This document shows, one piece after another, positions 1 through 16,800 of a stretch of DNA of 64,000 nucleotides (positions are counted from its first letter, which is position 1; every line of letters starts with the position of its first letter). Origin of the DNA: Baylisascaris procyonis. Lineage: Eukaryota; Nematoda; Chromadorea; Rhabditida; Ascarididae. The notes beneath the pieces were generated by a model. That model made no database searches. It saw only the letters and a list, made by a program, of their open reading frames with translations, and was not told the DNA's origin. The position numbers and the translations under genes were made by a program. The stretch covers positions 4,682,001-4,746,000 of the forward strand of contig JAZARR010000146.1 in assembly GCA_037389465.1 (NCBI GenBank), given 5' to 3'.

Positions 1-502
1 GAGACACTGAGGTGAACAGACGAAGATGTTTCACTATGCTTTTCCCTTAAAAGACCAAAATAGAACGGACGAATTTGGATGCAACCAAAAACAATGGATG
101 GTCGCGTATTTCAGTCTTTCGTTTCTTTTGGTCAAATTTCATGAACACTATGTCCGATACCAGTGCTAGAACGTGAGTTATTGTAGTTTGAGCAGCGGCC
201 ATCCGACGTGATTCCAGGTAATCTAGAATTTGCTTGATATAAACAGTTGTAATGTCGACATGAGGTTCGGATAAGAGAATGAATTTCTCACATCTTTAGT
301 TTAAGAGGTTGCACTTGCCTATTTCATATTCTCGAGGCATCAGTTCCAATGAAAATCTGTGAAACAGAGTCATGCCCGTTTCTTCGAATATCTTCTGAAG
401 CTGGAACGCCCGAATGATTTTTTGGACCTCCAATATAATGATAGCCGTGCGGCTATGGATTGTAATGTCCGTTCCGTAACACTAATTGAGGCCTTTGTTT
501 AG
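1..502. other. Probable intron of synaptojanin, no exon identified
   Basis: No open frame here resembles the end of the synaptojanin 5-phosphatase domain, which should lie just upstream of the exon at 503. A GT-bounded stretch near 190-217 could be a tiny exon, but its phase does not fit the exon at 503. The region is therefore treated as intron. Confidence 0.4.
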
Positions 503-2459
503 TTCCATTGGACCGCCAGACGCCACGGTGTTGGTGTCGGTCGAAGGAGCAACAGCATTTCCGGTCGACCTCTACTACAGTGTTCTGGACAAGCTTGTTC
601 AGCTTGGCATTACTCCACGCCTTAGCAAGTTTGTTTTTCGAATCAACTGCTGGCAGTTTTTTTTTTTTTTTTTTGGACGTGCTTGCCTACTTTGTCAATC
701 GATGCAGTCATTCTTCAACCATGAGGTCAGGAATAGAAGACATCGCAAGAACCCATATTACCCTACAGTCTTCAGTAGCTGTATTCTTGTGCCGGCTCCC
801 TCGCCACTAAAGCCCAAATATTCAAGCACCACCCTTCACCTTCCTTGAAGAGATGGTTGGCCTGAGGGAACTGAAATAAATGTCATCGCAGAATAATGCA
901 TCATGTTTTATTAAACGTCATCGCAGAATAATGCATCTTGTTTTATATCATTTGTTGGGGCTAACTTTTAGATTGATCGGATTCAGATGACCACGCTATT
1001 TGATTACTAATGAAGACATGTCAGCAGGCGGATATATGTTCGAACTCACCTTTTAATGTTTTCACTGGTTATCAGATAATGGTTGTCAGAGCTGGAGCCG
1101 GTTAAGAATTTCATTGCAAAAACAGCTATCTCTTTCACTCTAGTTGATGGTTGGGGTTAATTGGTGAGGAAGGGTATTTCCCTTGCGCCCATTTCATATT
1201 AGAATGTATTTACTTCGCTTTTTTCGAAGAATCGGTTAACAAGCAAACGTTTCAGAACTCGTATTCTCATGTTGATACTCTGCTTTATGTACCGTTATCT
1301 GATATATAATTTTATGTTCGATGGGCCGGATCTTTGGTTAATCCTTGAGAGCGGTGAAATGGCGCTTGCGGCGTTAAGTATGGACGGTGTGTGTATTGGT
1401 AATGTCCAGCTCAACGTTCAATTACGGTCGCCGAATTGGATCGACGGTGAGAAGATACGCATCGATAGTGCGTTACAGAGCTTCAGAAGTGCTGATAATG
1501 TGCAATATTCGACGATGGATGACACAGATCGTTTCGAGTTTGACGGTTCGTTGTTTCGATTTTAAATCATTCATTTAGAGTGAACTCATTGGCCTGTTGA
1601 CTTAGCTTGTTAAGAATGATAGTCATCGGATTTTTTTAGAGTCATCTATGAATGAGTGGATGGAACCAAATTGATTTCATCTTTTGGTTCGTCGGTGTGA
1701 GAGGTGCAGAACAACGCCTTCTGTCGTCGCTTTATTGAATTTTTTGGCTTCTTGTTTTGTTTTTGTTTTTTCTTAGATGGATTGTGTGTTTTGTTTTTCA
1801 GTGTGAGGCTGCCTTCTAAGACTGTTCATTGCTTTGCTTTAGCAGCATCGTAAATTCCCCTTAGTTTTTTGGGAAAATTTGTGAATTCGCCAATTGTTCA
1901 CAGAAATGAAAAATGAGGTGACGTAAGTTTGCTAGTCTCTAAGGGAGCATTGTGACATTTTTGTTGATTTGGTAGATCAGTAGGTGAATTTTGAGATGAC
2001 GATGAAGAGATGATGTCTGTGACGAGACCGGCATCTCCGAGAAGATCTCCCGCTCCGGACAGATTGCTGGAATCAGAGATGACGCGATCGAGTGTAAAAT
2101 CACCTCAGCCGGTTATCATTGCTGACCCATCTGGGCCTAGGCCAATGTCAGCACCAAATGTGGTCGCTACAGCATCTGCTGAAACAAGAAATGGTTGGGC
2201 AGTGAGATCGGAAAGTGGTGTGGTGCCCAATAGGCCAGCGCCTCCTCCACCTGATGCTATTAGCAGGTCGAGCAGTCCATGGAATCGCATACCCAGCGAT
2301 CCACACATTCAAGATTCGTCTTGTTTTCCAGCAAATACATTTAATCCAACGAATAAAAGTGGTCGTGAGGACGGTGGCATACCTGTTGCTGCAATTCCTG
2401 CTGTATTTGATCGGAATTACGTTCCGGCTATACCCCCGAGACCTCAATTCAACAACTAA
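503..2459 (+). CDS. unc-26: Synaptojanin, C-terminal exons (5' part outside window)
   Basis: Synaptojanin removes phosphates from phosphoinositides during synaptic vesicle endocytosis. Only the end of the gene is here: exons 503-628, 1256-1545 and 1996-2459 (TAA), joined with consistent phases. The first exon reads GPPDATVLVSVEG, matching the start of the RRM-like (DUF1866) domain that follows the 5-phosphatase domain in animal synaptojanins (human GPPDGTVLVSI). The second gives LWLILESGEMALAALSMDG and LRSPNWI, matching the second half of that domain. The third starts with an acidic stretch (DDDDEEMM) and is a Ser/Pro-rich tail with PAPPPP and PAIPPRP motifs, the kind that bind SH3 domains of endocytic partners. 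The SAC1 and 5-phosphatase domains are not in the window and no exon was identified in 1-502. The acceptor at 1256 leaves about 15 extra residues in the RRM, so that boundary is the least certain. The symbol is the C. elegans orthologue name. Confidence 0.85.
882..950. repeat. 35 bp tandem duplication in synaptojanin intron
   Basis: GTCATCGCAGAATAATGCAT is repeated after 35 bases (copies from 882 and 917) in the intron between synaptojanin exons 503-628 and 1256-1545. Confidence 0.85.
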
Positions 2460-4318
2460 GGTCGCATGATCTTATCAAACTTCCACCTAAATTTTGCATT
2501 TACCTTTGTGTTTTTCAAATACCTTTGTGTTTTTCGTTTTTTTTGCGTCATGTTTCCGTCGGCTTATTTATGTTGCTCAGGTTTTTAGAAGAGTAGAATA
2601 CTTCGATAATTCCATTTGCTGCAATATAATTCGCTTTAAGCGTTGTGTTTGTTCGTCTCTTTACCACATAAATTGCTTCTTAGTCGCTAAAGCGTGCTTT
2701 ATTTATATTCGTCTTACAAATTTCACACACCCATGTGATGTTGTATTCCAAAGTCATTTAAGCAGCACATTGCTATTATTTGGCGATAGTCGCTCACCTC
2801 TATTTATTTATTTCATCGCCGCATTTGATGCAAATCACTAGTCTCGCCATCATTTATCTGCTGTATAATTTTTTTTTTTTTGCAATATATCTTTTCACAT
2901 TGATCTGTGTGTATTTATGTGCTGTAATAGCCGTCCGTTTTAGTTAGGCTGTGAATATGGGGCATTGCATTTGTTGACATAATGATCGCATCTATGCTTA
3001 TTCTAATTTTTTACGATATGTTTGATTCGATGCAGTCGTTCCGACGAGCTTCACTTTTCTTTGCTCGTTTCGTGATTGTAGATTCTCATTAGTGTGCCAT
3101 ATATCTCACTTTTATATGGGTTGCGTCTTTTGTAGGAACATTCAGCGTGACCCGATAGCCATTCCAGATGCATTTTTTTGGAAGCGTGTTGGTGATTACA
3201 AGTGGCGGTGATCGACGCTTCCTAGCCGTTCATTTAATCGGTTGTGTTGGATGTTGCATGGGTAAAATAAGCGATGATTTATTCTTTCAAATAAAAGTAT
3301 TCCAAGTTATGCGCTATTGCTTATGCCACATTCATTGATCACGCCATTCGCCCAATGATTCGTGAGAAGTGTCAGTTGGAAGGTCGTTCGTGAAGTATAG
3401 TAAGTCTTGTTTATGTCATAACAGTTTCATATCCCGCAGTTACAAATTTTCAAACATATTACGATAGAGAAATTATTCGTTGAGGTGTGAGTACTTTTCG
3501 ATATCGTTGCGAGGTTATGCTTGGAAGTGTTTGGAGTGTTTTCAAGTATTGCAGCTGGAGGCATTTTGAGATGAAAATGCTGAAAATTGGGCCATGGAGA
3601 ACAATTATGGAGCATAGGCTCTTTATCCGGTGGCGTTATTGGCATAAAAAATATCCAAATTACTGCCAAGTTCCAATAATGAGGTTTAAGAGCATGAAGA
3701 GAGGAAAGACATTCCTTGCGGACCAAATAAGGCAGAGGAGGGCACCGTCTGGCCTTCTGTCATAGCTGATCTAAGAACGGTTAACGTCGCTTGCCAAATG
3801 TATTGGAAATGCTCAAGCCAGAACCAGTGTCTCCAATTACGTATAATCTAAGTTTCCGCTCCGTTGCGGTGAAAACGTGTTTTACGCTCTCAGAGATGCT
3901 TTCGCTTAATTTTTTTTTTACATGTTTGGAATTATCCAAAGAGCTCCTTACCACACACCAAACCCTTTTTTCTAATATGCTTGTTGTGTTTTGTTTTTTT
4001 TTTTCATTCTGCTTTCATGATGCAGCACTCCCAAAACTGCATTCCGAGGATAGAAACATTTTATGCGCATTGTAGTCGGGTTGCGTCTGCGTGTCTGCGT
4101 GCATCCGTCGGTTCTTGTTGGTCCAACTAAAAGACCTTTTGAGACTGCAGCTGAAGTCGATCCTTGAACCGGTGACACGATTATATGGTGACCACCCACC
4201 AATCGTTATCCGTCTGTTTCTTCTCCAAATCTTCAGAATGAATTGGACATGCGTCCCAAAAAAATTTGGACTTTTGAAAGAATTATTTGAGAAGTCGAAA
4301 CTACAATTTTAGATTGTA
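2460..4318. other. 3' UTR and convergent intergenic region
   Basis: This lies between the ends of the convergent synaptojanin (+) and collagen (-) genes. Open frames here are short, low-complexity and without splice-site support. Several T-runs are present. No coding or RNA gene could be supported. Confidence 0.5.
3290..3295 (+). terminator. Candidate polyadenylation signal for synaptojanin
   Basis: AATAAA on the plus strand about 830 bases after the synaptojanin stop codon. It would imply a long 3' UTR. It is only a hexamer match in AT-rich DNA. Confidence 0.3.
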
Positions 4319-4324
4319 TTTATT
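4319..4324 (-). terminator. Polyadenylation signal of the cuticle collagen
   Basis: AATAAA on the minus strand (TTTATT on plus), about 165 bases after the collagen stop codon at 4488-4490. This spacing is normal for a nematode 3' UTR. Confidence 0.5.
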
Positions 4325-4487
4325 GAAAATTAGACTGAACTGGATGCTGTTTGTGAGTCACAATTGCTTCTGAGTATGGCATCCACTTTACCGAAATGAC
4401 TTCATTCTGAGAAAATACATAAAAATCGTTTAAAATTTCCCATCCGATTCGCTTGAGATTGCAGTTGGTCGTTTCAGATCATGCATG

Positions 4488-7838
<3,351 letters not shown>

Positions 7839-7855
7839 TCTGAAATATTAACTCT
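7839..7855 (-). promoter_or_regulatory. Probable spliced-leader trans-splice acceptor of the collagen
   Basis: On the minus strand TTAATATTTCAG stands one base before the collagen ATG (7836-7838). No upstream in-frame exon is visible. In nematodes an acceptor this close to the start codon usually receives a spliced leader such as SL1. This is inferred from position and consensus. Confidence 0.6.
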
Positions 7856-7859
7856 TTTG

Positions 7860-10838
7860 GTGGGTGATTTTCATTGTGCTGTTTATATTGGTTTGGTGAT
7901 GCAATATGTTTCTGACTGACTTATTAAATTCATCGACTCTAGCTGATTGACTTGAAGAAAAAAATGCTGTAGCTGTCTTCAAAAATTTCTCTATTCTATC
8001 AACCGAAATATCATAACAATTGTTGTCGGGTTACTCACTTTGAAATACCAGCGCCTCAGTCAAATATCTTCGACTATAGCAATAGAAGAGTGTCATCTCA
8101 TAGTCCCTACGGCAGGTGCCAAACATAACGGTTGTGAACGAGAAAAGCTGTGCTTCTGCGTTTTTTTTTGTCCGTTTCTATTTATAAATGATGTTCTACG
8201 TTTACTGATGCATAAGCATTAATCCACTCCATAATTGTAAAAAAAACTTTTAAAAGCGGATATCGTGCCAGATGTTTGATAATAAGTTTTCGATAATCCT
8301 TTCACTGTCTAATATCGCCATTGTGCTAATATTTCACATAAAATATTACGTACACAACGATGCATTCTTCAATTAACGAAATATTAACGATAAACAAATA
8401 CCTCTATAGTAGACAACTAAGTGGACACAACTTGATTGAACCACTCTCTCAACGAGTGGGAACGAGCAGTGATTTCTCATTTATATAGTTATTCGATTTA
8501 AACTGGTCGATTTGTTGTTTACATCGACGGTGATGCGTGAAATGTCATTTCGAGTGTTACGTATAATGATTTCTTCAAAAGAATTTTATTGTTTAACGTG
8601 CGCAAAGAAATTATGCATTTCGCTGCACTGCAATTATTTCAAACTCATCGGGCATCTCAACATGTTTCGTGGGATTTTTTCATTCAGGGCTTCATGGTCA
8701 CTCAGTGCAACTCTTCGGTCAAGCAATCCAACTCTATGGTCACTCCTTTCACTTCAAACAACTTCTTCTATAGCAGAAAAAATGCTAAAATGTTCAACTG
8801 AAATAATTACTAACCATTATAGGCCTATTTCGCTTTTTCAACTAACTTTGAACAAAAGCTATAAAGCGCTAGTTATGCATTGGAAGGACAGCATTGCTTC
8901 CACTTATTCTCACTGTTACTGAAAAATGAGTCAATAAGCGTCCATCTGTCAATAGCACAATAAAAGATTATATCAGTGAGCTATAAACCAAGCCATGCCC
9001 CAAATGATTCATGGAAAGTTCTGCTGTTATTGCTAAAAAATAACTAGATGGTTTTATTGATAAAATTATAGCCGTGAAAATGGGAAGCGAGCAGTTGGAT
9101 GGCAACCACAATACTTCCACTTACTCGGATGAAATGCTTGAAACAAATCTAATCAATTGTGATCTGATCTAATCACTCTTCCGGAAACTCTTTTCACCCT
9201 TGCGGCCTGATAACGTCACAAGGGATCAAATCGATCACGAGGTCATTAGAGCAACGTTAATTACACGATCAACGATCCAGCTCAACGAACTGTCGCTTTG
9301 TTGCTCTCATTGTCGCTCTTTCATGTCCAGCAGTTGAACGCGCATGTTCCAATTTACGTATTTTTGTGTTGTTGCACGAAATTCTAGCACTTCGGGGAAA
9401 ATCAAAAGAGACCGCATACAATTGAGACAGGATGTGGTTGTGCTGTACGAGTGCCTACAGGACTAAACAGACTTGAGAAACGATAAGTAGATTCATCGAT
9501 TTATATTCACTCATGCGTTCATACCTATAAACTTTTATTATGGGACATATATGAACACCGTAAACGAACAATGAAATCACAGGAAGAGGAATACTCGCCG
9601 AAAGAACTGTTCGAAAGTGTGAGTGACGACTCACATAACAAACAACGAACACTTAACGAGCAAATGCACGTCCGCAGTGAGCAACGGCAGCTGGGGGGCA
9701 CATCGGGATGAGGGGAGATGAAAGGACGTAAAAGAGGTTGGTCACACAGGGAGAAGGAACTGCTTGATCACACAGCAAAAAACACTCGCGATAATATGAA
9801 CCCGAACTTTGCATCATCCGAGCATGCACACATTGTGATGCGTGATCGGTAGCACGTATGACGGCTCTTGCTTCATAATAAAATATACATAGTAGTTTCA
9901 ATACCTTTCCATAATTCGTTCAATCGAATCCAAACTGCTCGCATTTGCCTAAACAATCAAATTTATTCGCTATGAAGGAACTTTTCATTGTATAAACGAC
10001 TGTCACTCGTCCAGCTAAGCATTGCTGTATCTCCTTCGATTTGAAGATTAAATCACAACAAAAAATGGCACTGTCATCGCAAGGGAACACAAATAGGGCA
10101 AAAAACAAAAAAAAAAAAAGAACAAAGCAGTGAAACATGGAAAAGGGTAAGGAAATCAAATATAGGTGCTGCATTCCTCCTATCATTTCCCATTCCAAAA
10201 TGATCAACTCTTCAGCGATTATTTTGGTTGAATTTTTGGATGTCATTTTATTCAATATTTCAATGGAAACTTTCAACTAAAATTCGTGACAGAAGCTGAA
10301 ATTTTGAAAATTGAACAACTAAAAGAGACTTAGAAACTCTTATCTTTGACAAGTTGCGGACGCATAAATGCACTAAAGGCGCCATGGATACTGAGTAATT
10401 TATGTTTCCGGAAAATTTTTTCTGCTTTCCTCTGTGAAATTACTCAATTTGTTCACCACTCAAAATTTCCATCCTTTTCTTGCTTCTTCTGAGCATCGCA
10501 TTGAAAATCAATCGACGTCGCCAATGTGATCTCTTCAATCCGGGAATGAAGAAAGCAGTGTGAAAGGGGAAGAAATAAAGGGATAACCAATGAGCGGTTG
10601 AAATACCAGCCAAAAAATTTAAAGCATGCAAAAGGAGTGCAAAAAAAAAAAATGAAACGGACGATATGAGCAAGTGTTTGGACCAATCACCTCAATGAGA
10701 CAGCAACATGAAAAGAAACAAAAGAGGAAGGCGACTGGGTTAGCGAATAGGAACGCAACAATGAAAAGTATAACAGCATGACTAGGGGGCAGTGTGTGGC
10801 CATCGGGAAACGTTCGCCCACCGAAACGAGCACGCTCG
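7860..10838. other. Intergenic region between collagen and flippase
   Basis: This holds the upstream side of the collagen gene and the downstream side of the flippase gene. Both are on the minus strand. The open frames here are short, lack domain similarity and lack flanking splice signals. A collagen promoter is expected near 7.9-8.5 kb, but I could not assign specific elements. Confidence 0.45.
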
Positions 10839-13800
10839 CTATACCTCTGTTTCCTGGGCTCCTTTTCGACTGAACGGCATCCGGGCTAGTCTGCCGTTAG
10901 TGTAAGTGGAATCGTGAACAGAAACGCCGAATGTGCTACCGGATGGTGGCATGTTCGGTAAGGCACTGCTAGCTGGACCCAGCATCGCTTGTGATAATTG
11001 AAAAGTTCGCTCGTTTATGGACGTCCGCTTCCCAACACTTCTCGCACCGTAATCTCCCACAATTGCCGTCTCACGAATCATCTAAAAAGTTACACCTCCA
11101 GTCATAGTTAATTCTTTAAGCATCGAAATATTTATGTATGCATCCCCGTTGAAATGGATGTAAAATTTTATCGGTGACGAAGTGCGCCTATTTGACTTTT
11201 GACACCCATTTTGACTCCACTGGATGAAAGAAAATATGTTGAAGGTTAAAACCACCCTCTCTTTGACGGTACAAAGAGAAAAATTTCAATTTCGGTGAAT
11301 TTCTCCGAACAAGAGCGACAACTTTTCGATGAGAACGTACAAAAAGTTGCTCTTGCTGATCATTCATATCCTCCACCTTAAAATTCCAAAGCTTTTTCAA
11401 ACCCCACTCCTCCTCTCACTTTCCCCTCCATCTCTCGCCCAACCAAATGATCAACAGCTTTCCTTCGAATTTAGCAGTTCTTCGTCCCTTTATCTGACAA
11501 TTCTGAGTACATTAGTGTGCTGCAGCTCGAACGGGAATAGTTACAAAAAACGGAACATCGAAATGTGACTTACTGGTTCTTCGTCAGCGTTCACAACGAT
11601 GCTATGTTGATATGCCGTCGTTTCTGTTGCAGCAGAATGTTCATTTCGAGGCGTGGAACAACGTGTTTTACTTGAACCCGCATTCCGCACCTAAACAATG
11701 TTATAAAACTGTTGCTCTATTTCTAATCTGCAGCTGAAAAAGAGTCCACTCAAGTGAAGGAAGTTGAATAAAGATGCTTAAGGCTATTCATTAGCACTTC
11801 CAACAGCAATGGTTGCAAAAAACGCAAAATGTGCTCCTCTAAACAAAGGATATTCCTCTAGCCATTTCCGACGCAGCAGAATGGAGCAAGGTTCATTATT
11901 TTTAGTACGGAAGTCAAGAATGCGGTCACATGGTTGTACGCTTTCAAAATCATCAACCCCTTTCATACCGATTTAGCTATCATATACTTGTTGAGTTAGC
12001 TAATGATATAGATGAAACAGTTTCGCATGGACAGCATGGAAATAACTGCTTGCCAACGACACTGGCATAAATGTCGAATAAATCAGTATGCGAAGAAAGT
12101 TGTTAGTGAAAATCACCCTATTTTCAGAACCGACGTCTGAGCGATGCTCTTCAGACACAACAATAGCGTCACCAATAAGCCCTGGAGGCTGTTCGGAAAT
12201 CGGCAAGACGTTCTCCTTTGCCGTCGGCGAATGTGAGCTGCAATCGAAGAGGTCGAAAGTGGCGTATGGGAGGAAACTAAAGGAAATTCCAGATGAAAAT
12301 CCATTTAATCAAGTCAAGAAATGAGCATATTTGACGTTTTTTTGATTAAAGGCCCCATAGTTATTGCAACTCTTTGATAGTGATCTCCAGGTCATGGCCG
12401 TTTGCGAGTACTTCATACATGGTCACCTTTTCAAGTGAATCACTACTCGAGAGGATGTTGTTGACGTGTTCGGTTCCCGGTTGTTTGCATCAAAATTAAA
12501 AAGGCATTTAAACGAAGCAAGAGCTGAATGAAAAAAATAAACATCTTGTTGCGCATTTTATCTTCACTCGCTTTGAAAACTTAAACTTTTGTCCATATAG
12601 GATGGGCGCTGCACTGAGTGGTGCAGGAGAATGTTTAAATAAAAAGAAAGTGAATCAGAACGAAGGTAAGTAGACCTGTTGGTCTGTTTGAGTTGGTCCA
12701 TCTGTCTAAAGAGTTTTCCTTTGACAATGAGATCGCCGAAGCCTTGCTGATGGGAGAAAGCGTATCCGGAGCGTAACGAACCACGTCGACTACGCCTGGT
12801 TGCTGCCGACCGTACGAGTGGCCTTAAAAATTTTTATTATCATTTCATTTACAAATTTTTCCCGGAAATATTAAATTTTGTTATCGCACATTAGTGAACT
12901 TCAAAAGTTAACTGTAAACCTTTACAATAGTACACAATGTCTTCTCTCTGCAGTCATGAAAAGAATTTCGTGCAGAATATAAGACCAATGGTTGAGCGAT
13001 TGAGCCGATAGTACTGGAATGAAAGTAAATTAGCAAAAGATAAAGCAATAAAGAAGAGAAAATATGTGGAAACGAACTTCAACGGCACTTCGACCTTCTC
13101 TTTGCGAGCAGCTTTTGGCGATTTCTTATACATACGAAGACGATCAGCATATGATGGATGCGTATCAAACCAGAAGAATCTGTTCGCCATAACCGGAAGT
13201 AGCAAAATCACTGAGATCATAAACTGACTGAGCCAAAACTGCGGGGACGACATTGCTTGGAATGCGACACCATACGACATACTCGACTGAGACTTTGCAA
13301 CTACACTCATCGGTAAAGCTAAAAATTCAATGAAAATTATTGTTGCTGTCATATTTAAGCAGCGAAGACATGCTGGAGTAATTTCTTCCCCTCTTTCCCA
13401 CCCCCTTCCACCTCCCCCCTGCCCCTAAAAAGACAACAATTGGAAAACAAATGCACAACAGATCTCTTCTCAAGTATGCTAAACTTAAAAAAGAATTCTA
13501 TATTTTCTGACTGCCATTAGCGCATACGGTAGACAGCCAGGGAATGCGCTAAAATAGCACAATTCTTTGCTATAGCTAACACTTTTTACAAAGCCAACTG
13601 CTTTGATGAATTATACTAACGAAGTGACCTTCATAAAAAGCGATAGCGAGTGCAAAATAAAACAACAGCGATCCCCATATAACGATATGGCTAAAAACGG
13701 TCCAGTAGGCGGTGTCGAACATTATCTGACCAGTGACGACAATAATAAGCGCTGTGAAACATGTGAAAGCAAGAAGTGCATAGTCATTCATGTCACGTCC

Positions 13801-16800
13801 TGACGAATCGGATCCATTGTGCATCATTCCAAAGGGAATAAAAAATATAACCAATGAGCTGCAAATACGATTGATTATGCGGATTCGTAAACAATAACGC
13901 TAGCTTTGCTTTCATATTCATCTTCGACGAATGTTTACGCTCACTGCAACATTTCGGTTTGGGCCTGAATTTTCTCCACTAAACAGCAGATGAATATGTT
14001 CAATTGTTGTTTGGTTCAAGGTTCAAATAATATGTGGTAAGCAAACCTTATGATGCCATGAAGCACTGAGTATATAAATATCCGCATGTTAAAAAATAAG
14101 TTGTATTGTCCAGGCATATATAGTTTAGCGTATTTTAAGCTGTACTCATCGTCGACGTCTTGATCGAATACGCCCATTGCGAGCACGGGCAAAGAGGTGA
14201 AGAATAGGTTGTAAGACGCAATGAAAACCGGATCATAGACGGTCTAGAAGTTAAGCCTTTATATATCATCTTAATAACTAGACAAATAAAATGCATTTAT
14301 AATGCTGCGAAAAACAGGAATCACCATAAGATCCAGTGAGAGGCGACAGAGTGCCTATGTCACAGACGGATTCCAAATTTTCAACTCAAGCTTATTGGCA
14401 ACACTTGAAGATGAATCGCTTTTTTCCCATAAGTGCATGAATCCATAATTTTTATGCAAATATCACATAAGACTATTCCAACAACGGCCTTTCTCTTCAA
14501 CAGATCTGATCGCATAGAACGTTCGATCAAAATAACAGTATTGACAAATTCTACGACACGCTTTTTAGCGTCAGCGTTTTATGTTATACAACCGAAAATT
14601 ATCTCTTCAGCTGTTTTCATTTTTAGAGAATGGATATGCTATAGCTTCGTTGCAATAAGTGCTAAAAGAAAGCAAGAAGAAGAATAAAGAACGGTCGTGG
14701 GAATTAACTGCTTAGATGTATTCAGAGTAATTATCAATACACCTTTGAGTCGTGCTTCGCTCATAACACTTTGAGGAAGCTGAAAGTTTGAGGAAGCTGA
14801 AAGTTTGAGGAAGCTGAAAGTGGTTAAGAATGGCTAGCCTCACTGATCGCTGTGCTTTATGGGGGAAAATGTACAAATACGTTGATGTCACCAATGGCAG
14901 CAGCTGTCAGCTAGAAAAACTGTGTGGATACAAACATACCTGTGCAGTATAGCCAGAGAAGAAGGAATACCAAAAATGTGTCAGTGTGAAAGAGAAGTTC
15001 TTGTAGAAGAAATACCGGAGAAATTTCGCCATCCTGAAATATGACCATCGACCGTGAACGAGCAAAAGTCGCTGCAAATATCGGAACTGCCCAATGCTAT
15101 AATCGGAAGCGAGTACAGCTTGCATACCTTCCTGACCTGAAATTCAATCCTTAAAGACAATGACAATAAACGAACGATATGAGGAAGTTTGTGAGAAAAA
15201 GGATATTTCACCGGTTATTCAATGCTGTTAATGAATTTTTAAAGTTGTTTATGACAACTGGAGGAGTTAAAGTGAATTCAGCACAATGTCGCATGCTTGG
15301 TTAGTGATTGTCATATGAACTCAACTGGAAAATTAGAAGAAAAAACGGCTATGGTTAAGAAGTAGACTAAAGACAACGGAAAATACCAGATATGCCAACA
15401 CCGATGTGGGCTGTCTTTATCATCGATACATCATTAGCACCATCACCAACTGAGAGCGTGACGGCTTTTTTATTGCGTTTCACCAAATCGACAACCATCG
15501 CCTTTTGTAGTGGCGTCACCCGACAGCATACAACCGCCTGCAAGAATTTTCATGCTGCTTGAGAGTTCTGCTAATTTAGGGCGCATTAAATCGCACCCCA
15601 GAAGGGTGGATATCACTTATCCATAGGAGGCGAGGAATATTTTGTGATTTAGAGAAAGAAGAAAGGATTTCGTAGATTAACTAAAACAAGCAAAGTGCAC
15701 ATTACTTGCTATTGTTTCAATTGCTTCTTGACTAATTGCACAATTCGAAGTGAAATGTCACCCTCATGAAGCACTCATTTGCTATTCTTAAAAGACACTG
15801 TGCGTGAACATATGCACAGTTCCACATGAGAACCGTTTTACTTCGATCATTTTCTATTGTAATATTGGCGGACTTATGAAACAGCTAGGTTTCCTTTTTT
15901 TGGCCCAGCAAGTGCTGTTTTTTGTTTCATCACTAAAGATAACTGTTTCTTATTCCATTACACTCAGAGCAGTTACCTAGCTGTAGAAGGAGTGGGACGG
16001 AGGCAGAAGACGATAACAGAAGCAAGAAAGTGGGAAGGAAAGAATATCTTGTAAAATCACCTGACAAAGACAACCAATGTCCAGAAATGTTTTCTCGAGA
16101 TTGCGCTTTAATGCATGAGTGAGCGAATGTCCATTGATAACAAGAGCGAAACCTTCGGTGCCTGCTTCGTCATCATCAACTGCTGACAAACCGTTTCCAA
16201 GATTTTGATTTTCTGCAATATTCCATTTCCAATATAACTATCACTCTTTCGATTGTTAATCAACAAGTTTGACGATACCAACAATATAATCGACCAGCAG
16301 ACTAGTGAGAAATTTCTTTCGCCAACTGAATTGTTCAATATGGAATTGAAATCACATTTCCAAAAACATATCAGCGAAGTTTATCAATCGACACTGAGCA
16401 CGTTTTAGATGGTTCCAGAAACAGGTTTAAATGAAACCTTTATAAATCACAATGCACTTTGTGGACAACCCAAGAAGCAAACTAATCTATACATATACTC
16501 TAACACTGGTCACCAGTAAAAAGCGAAAACGCTCACCGATTGCGCCACGACCGTTTAAATTCGGCTGGCTGCCCTTCTGAGGTTTTGTGACGCTATCTGA
16601 TGGATGGATAAACGCAATGTCGGCCTGTGTTAGACGCGCATTATAGGTGTCTTCTCCTCTTACAACGTCCTGCATTTTTCTTGATTTATTTCTCGATTTT
16701 TACGTTGGGCCAACAAAGTTTCATAGTAAAGACCGCGAATAAGCACCAATATAATTAGTGTTGCCCATTATCGTTGCATACAATTGGCAGTGTGCAAAAA

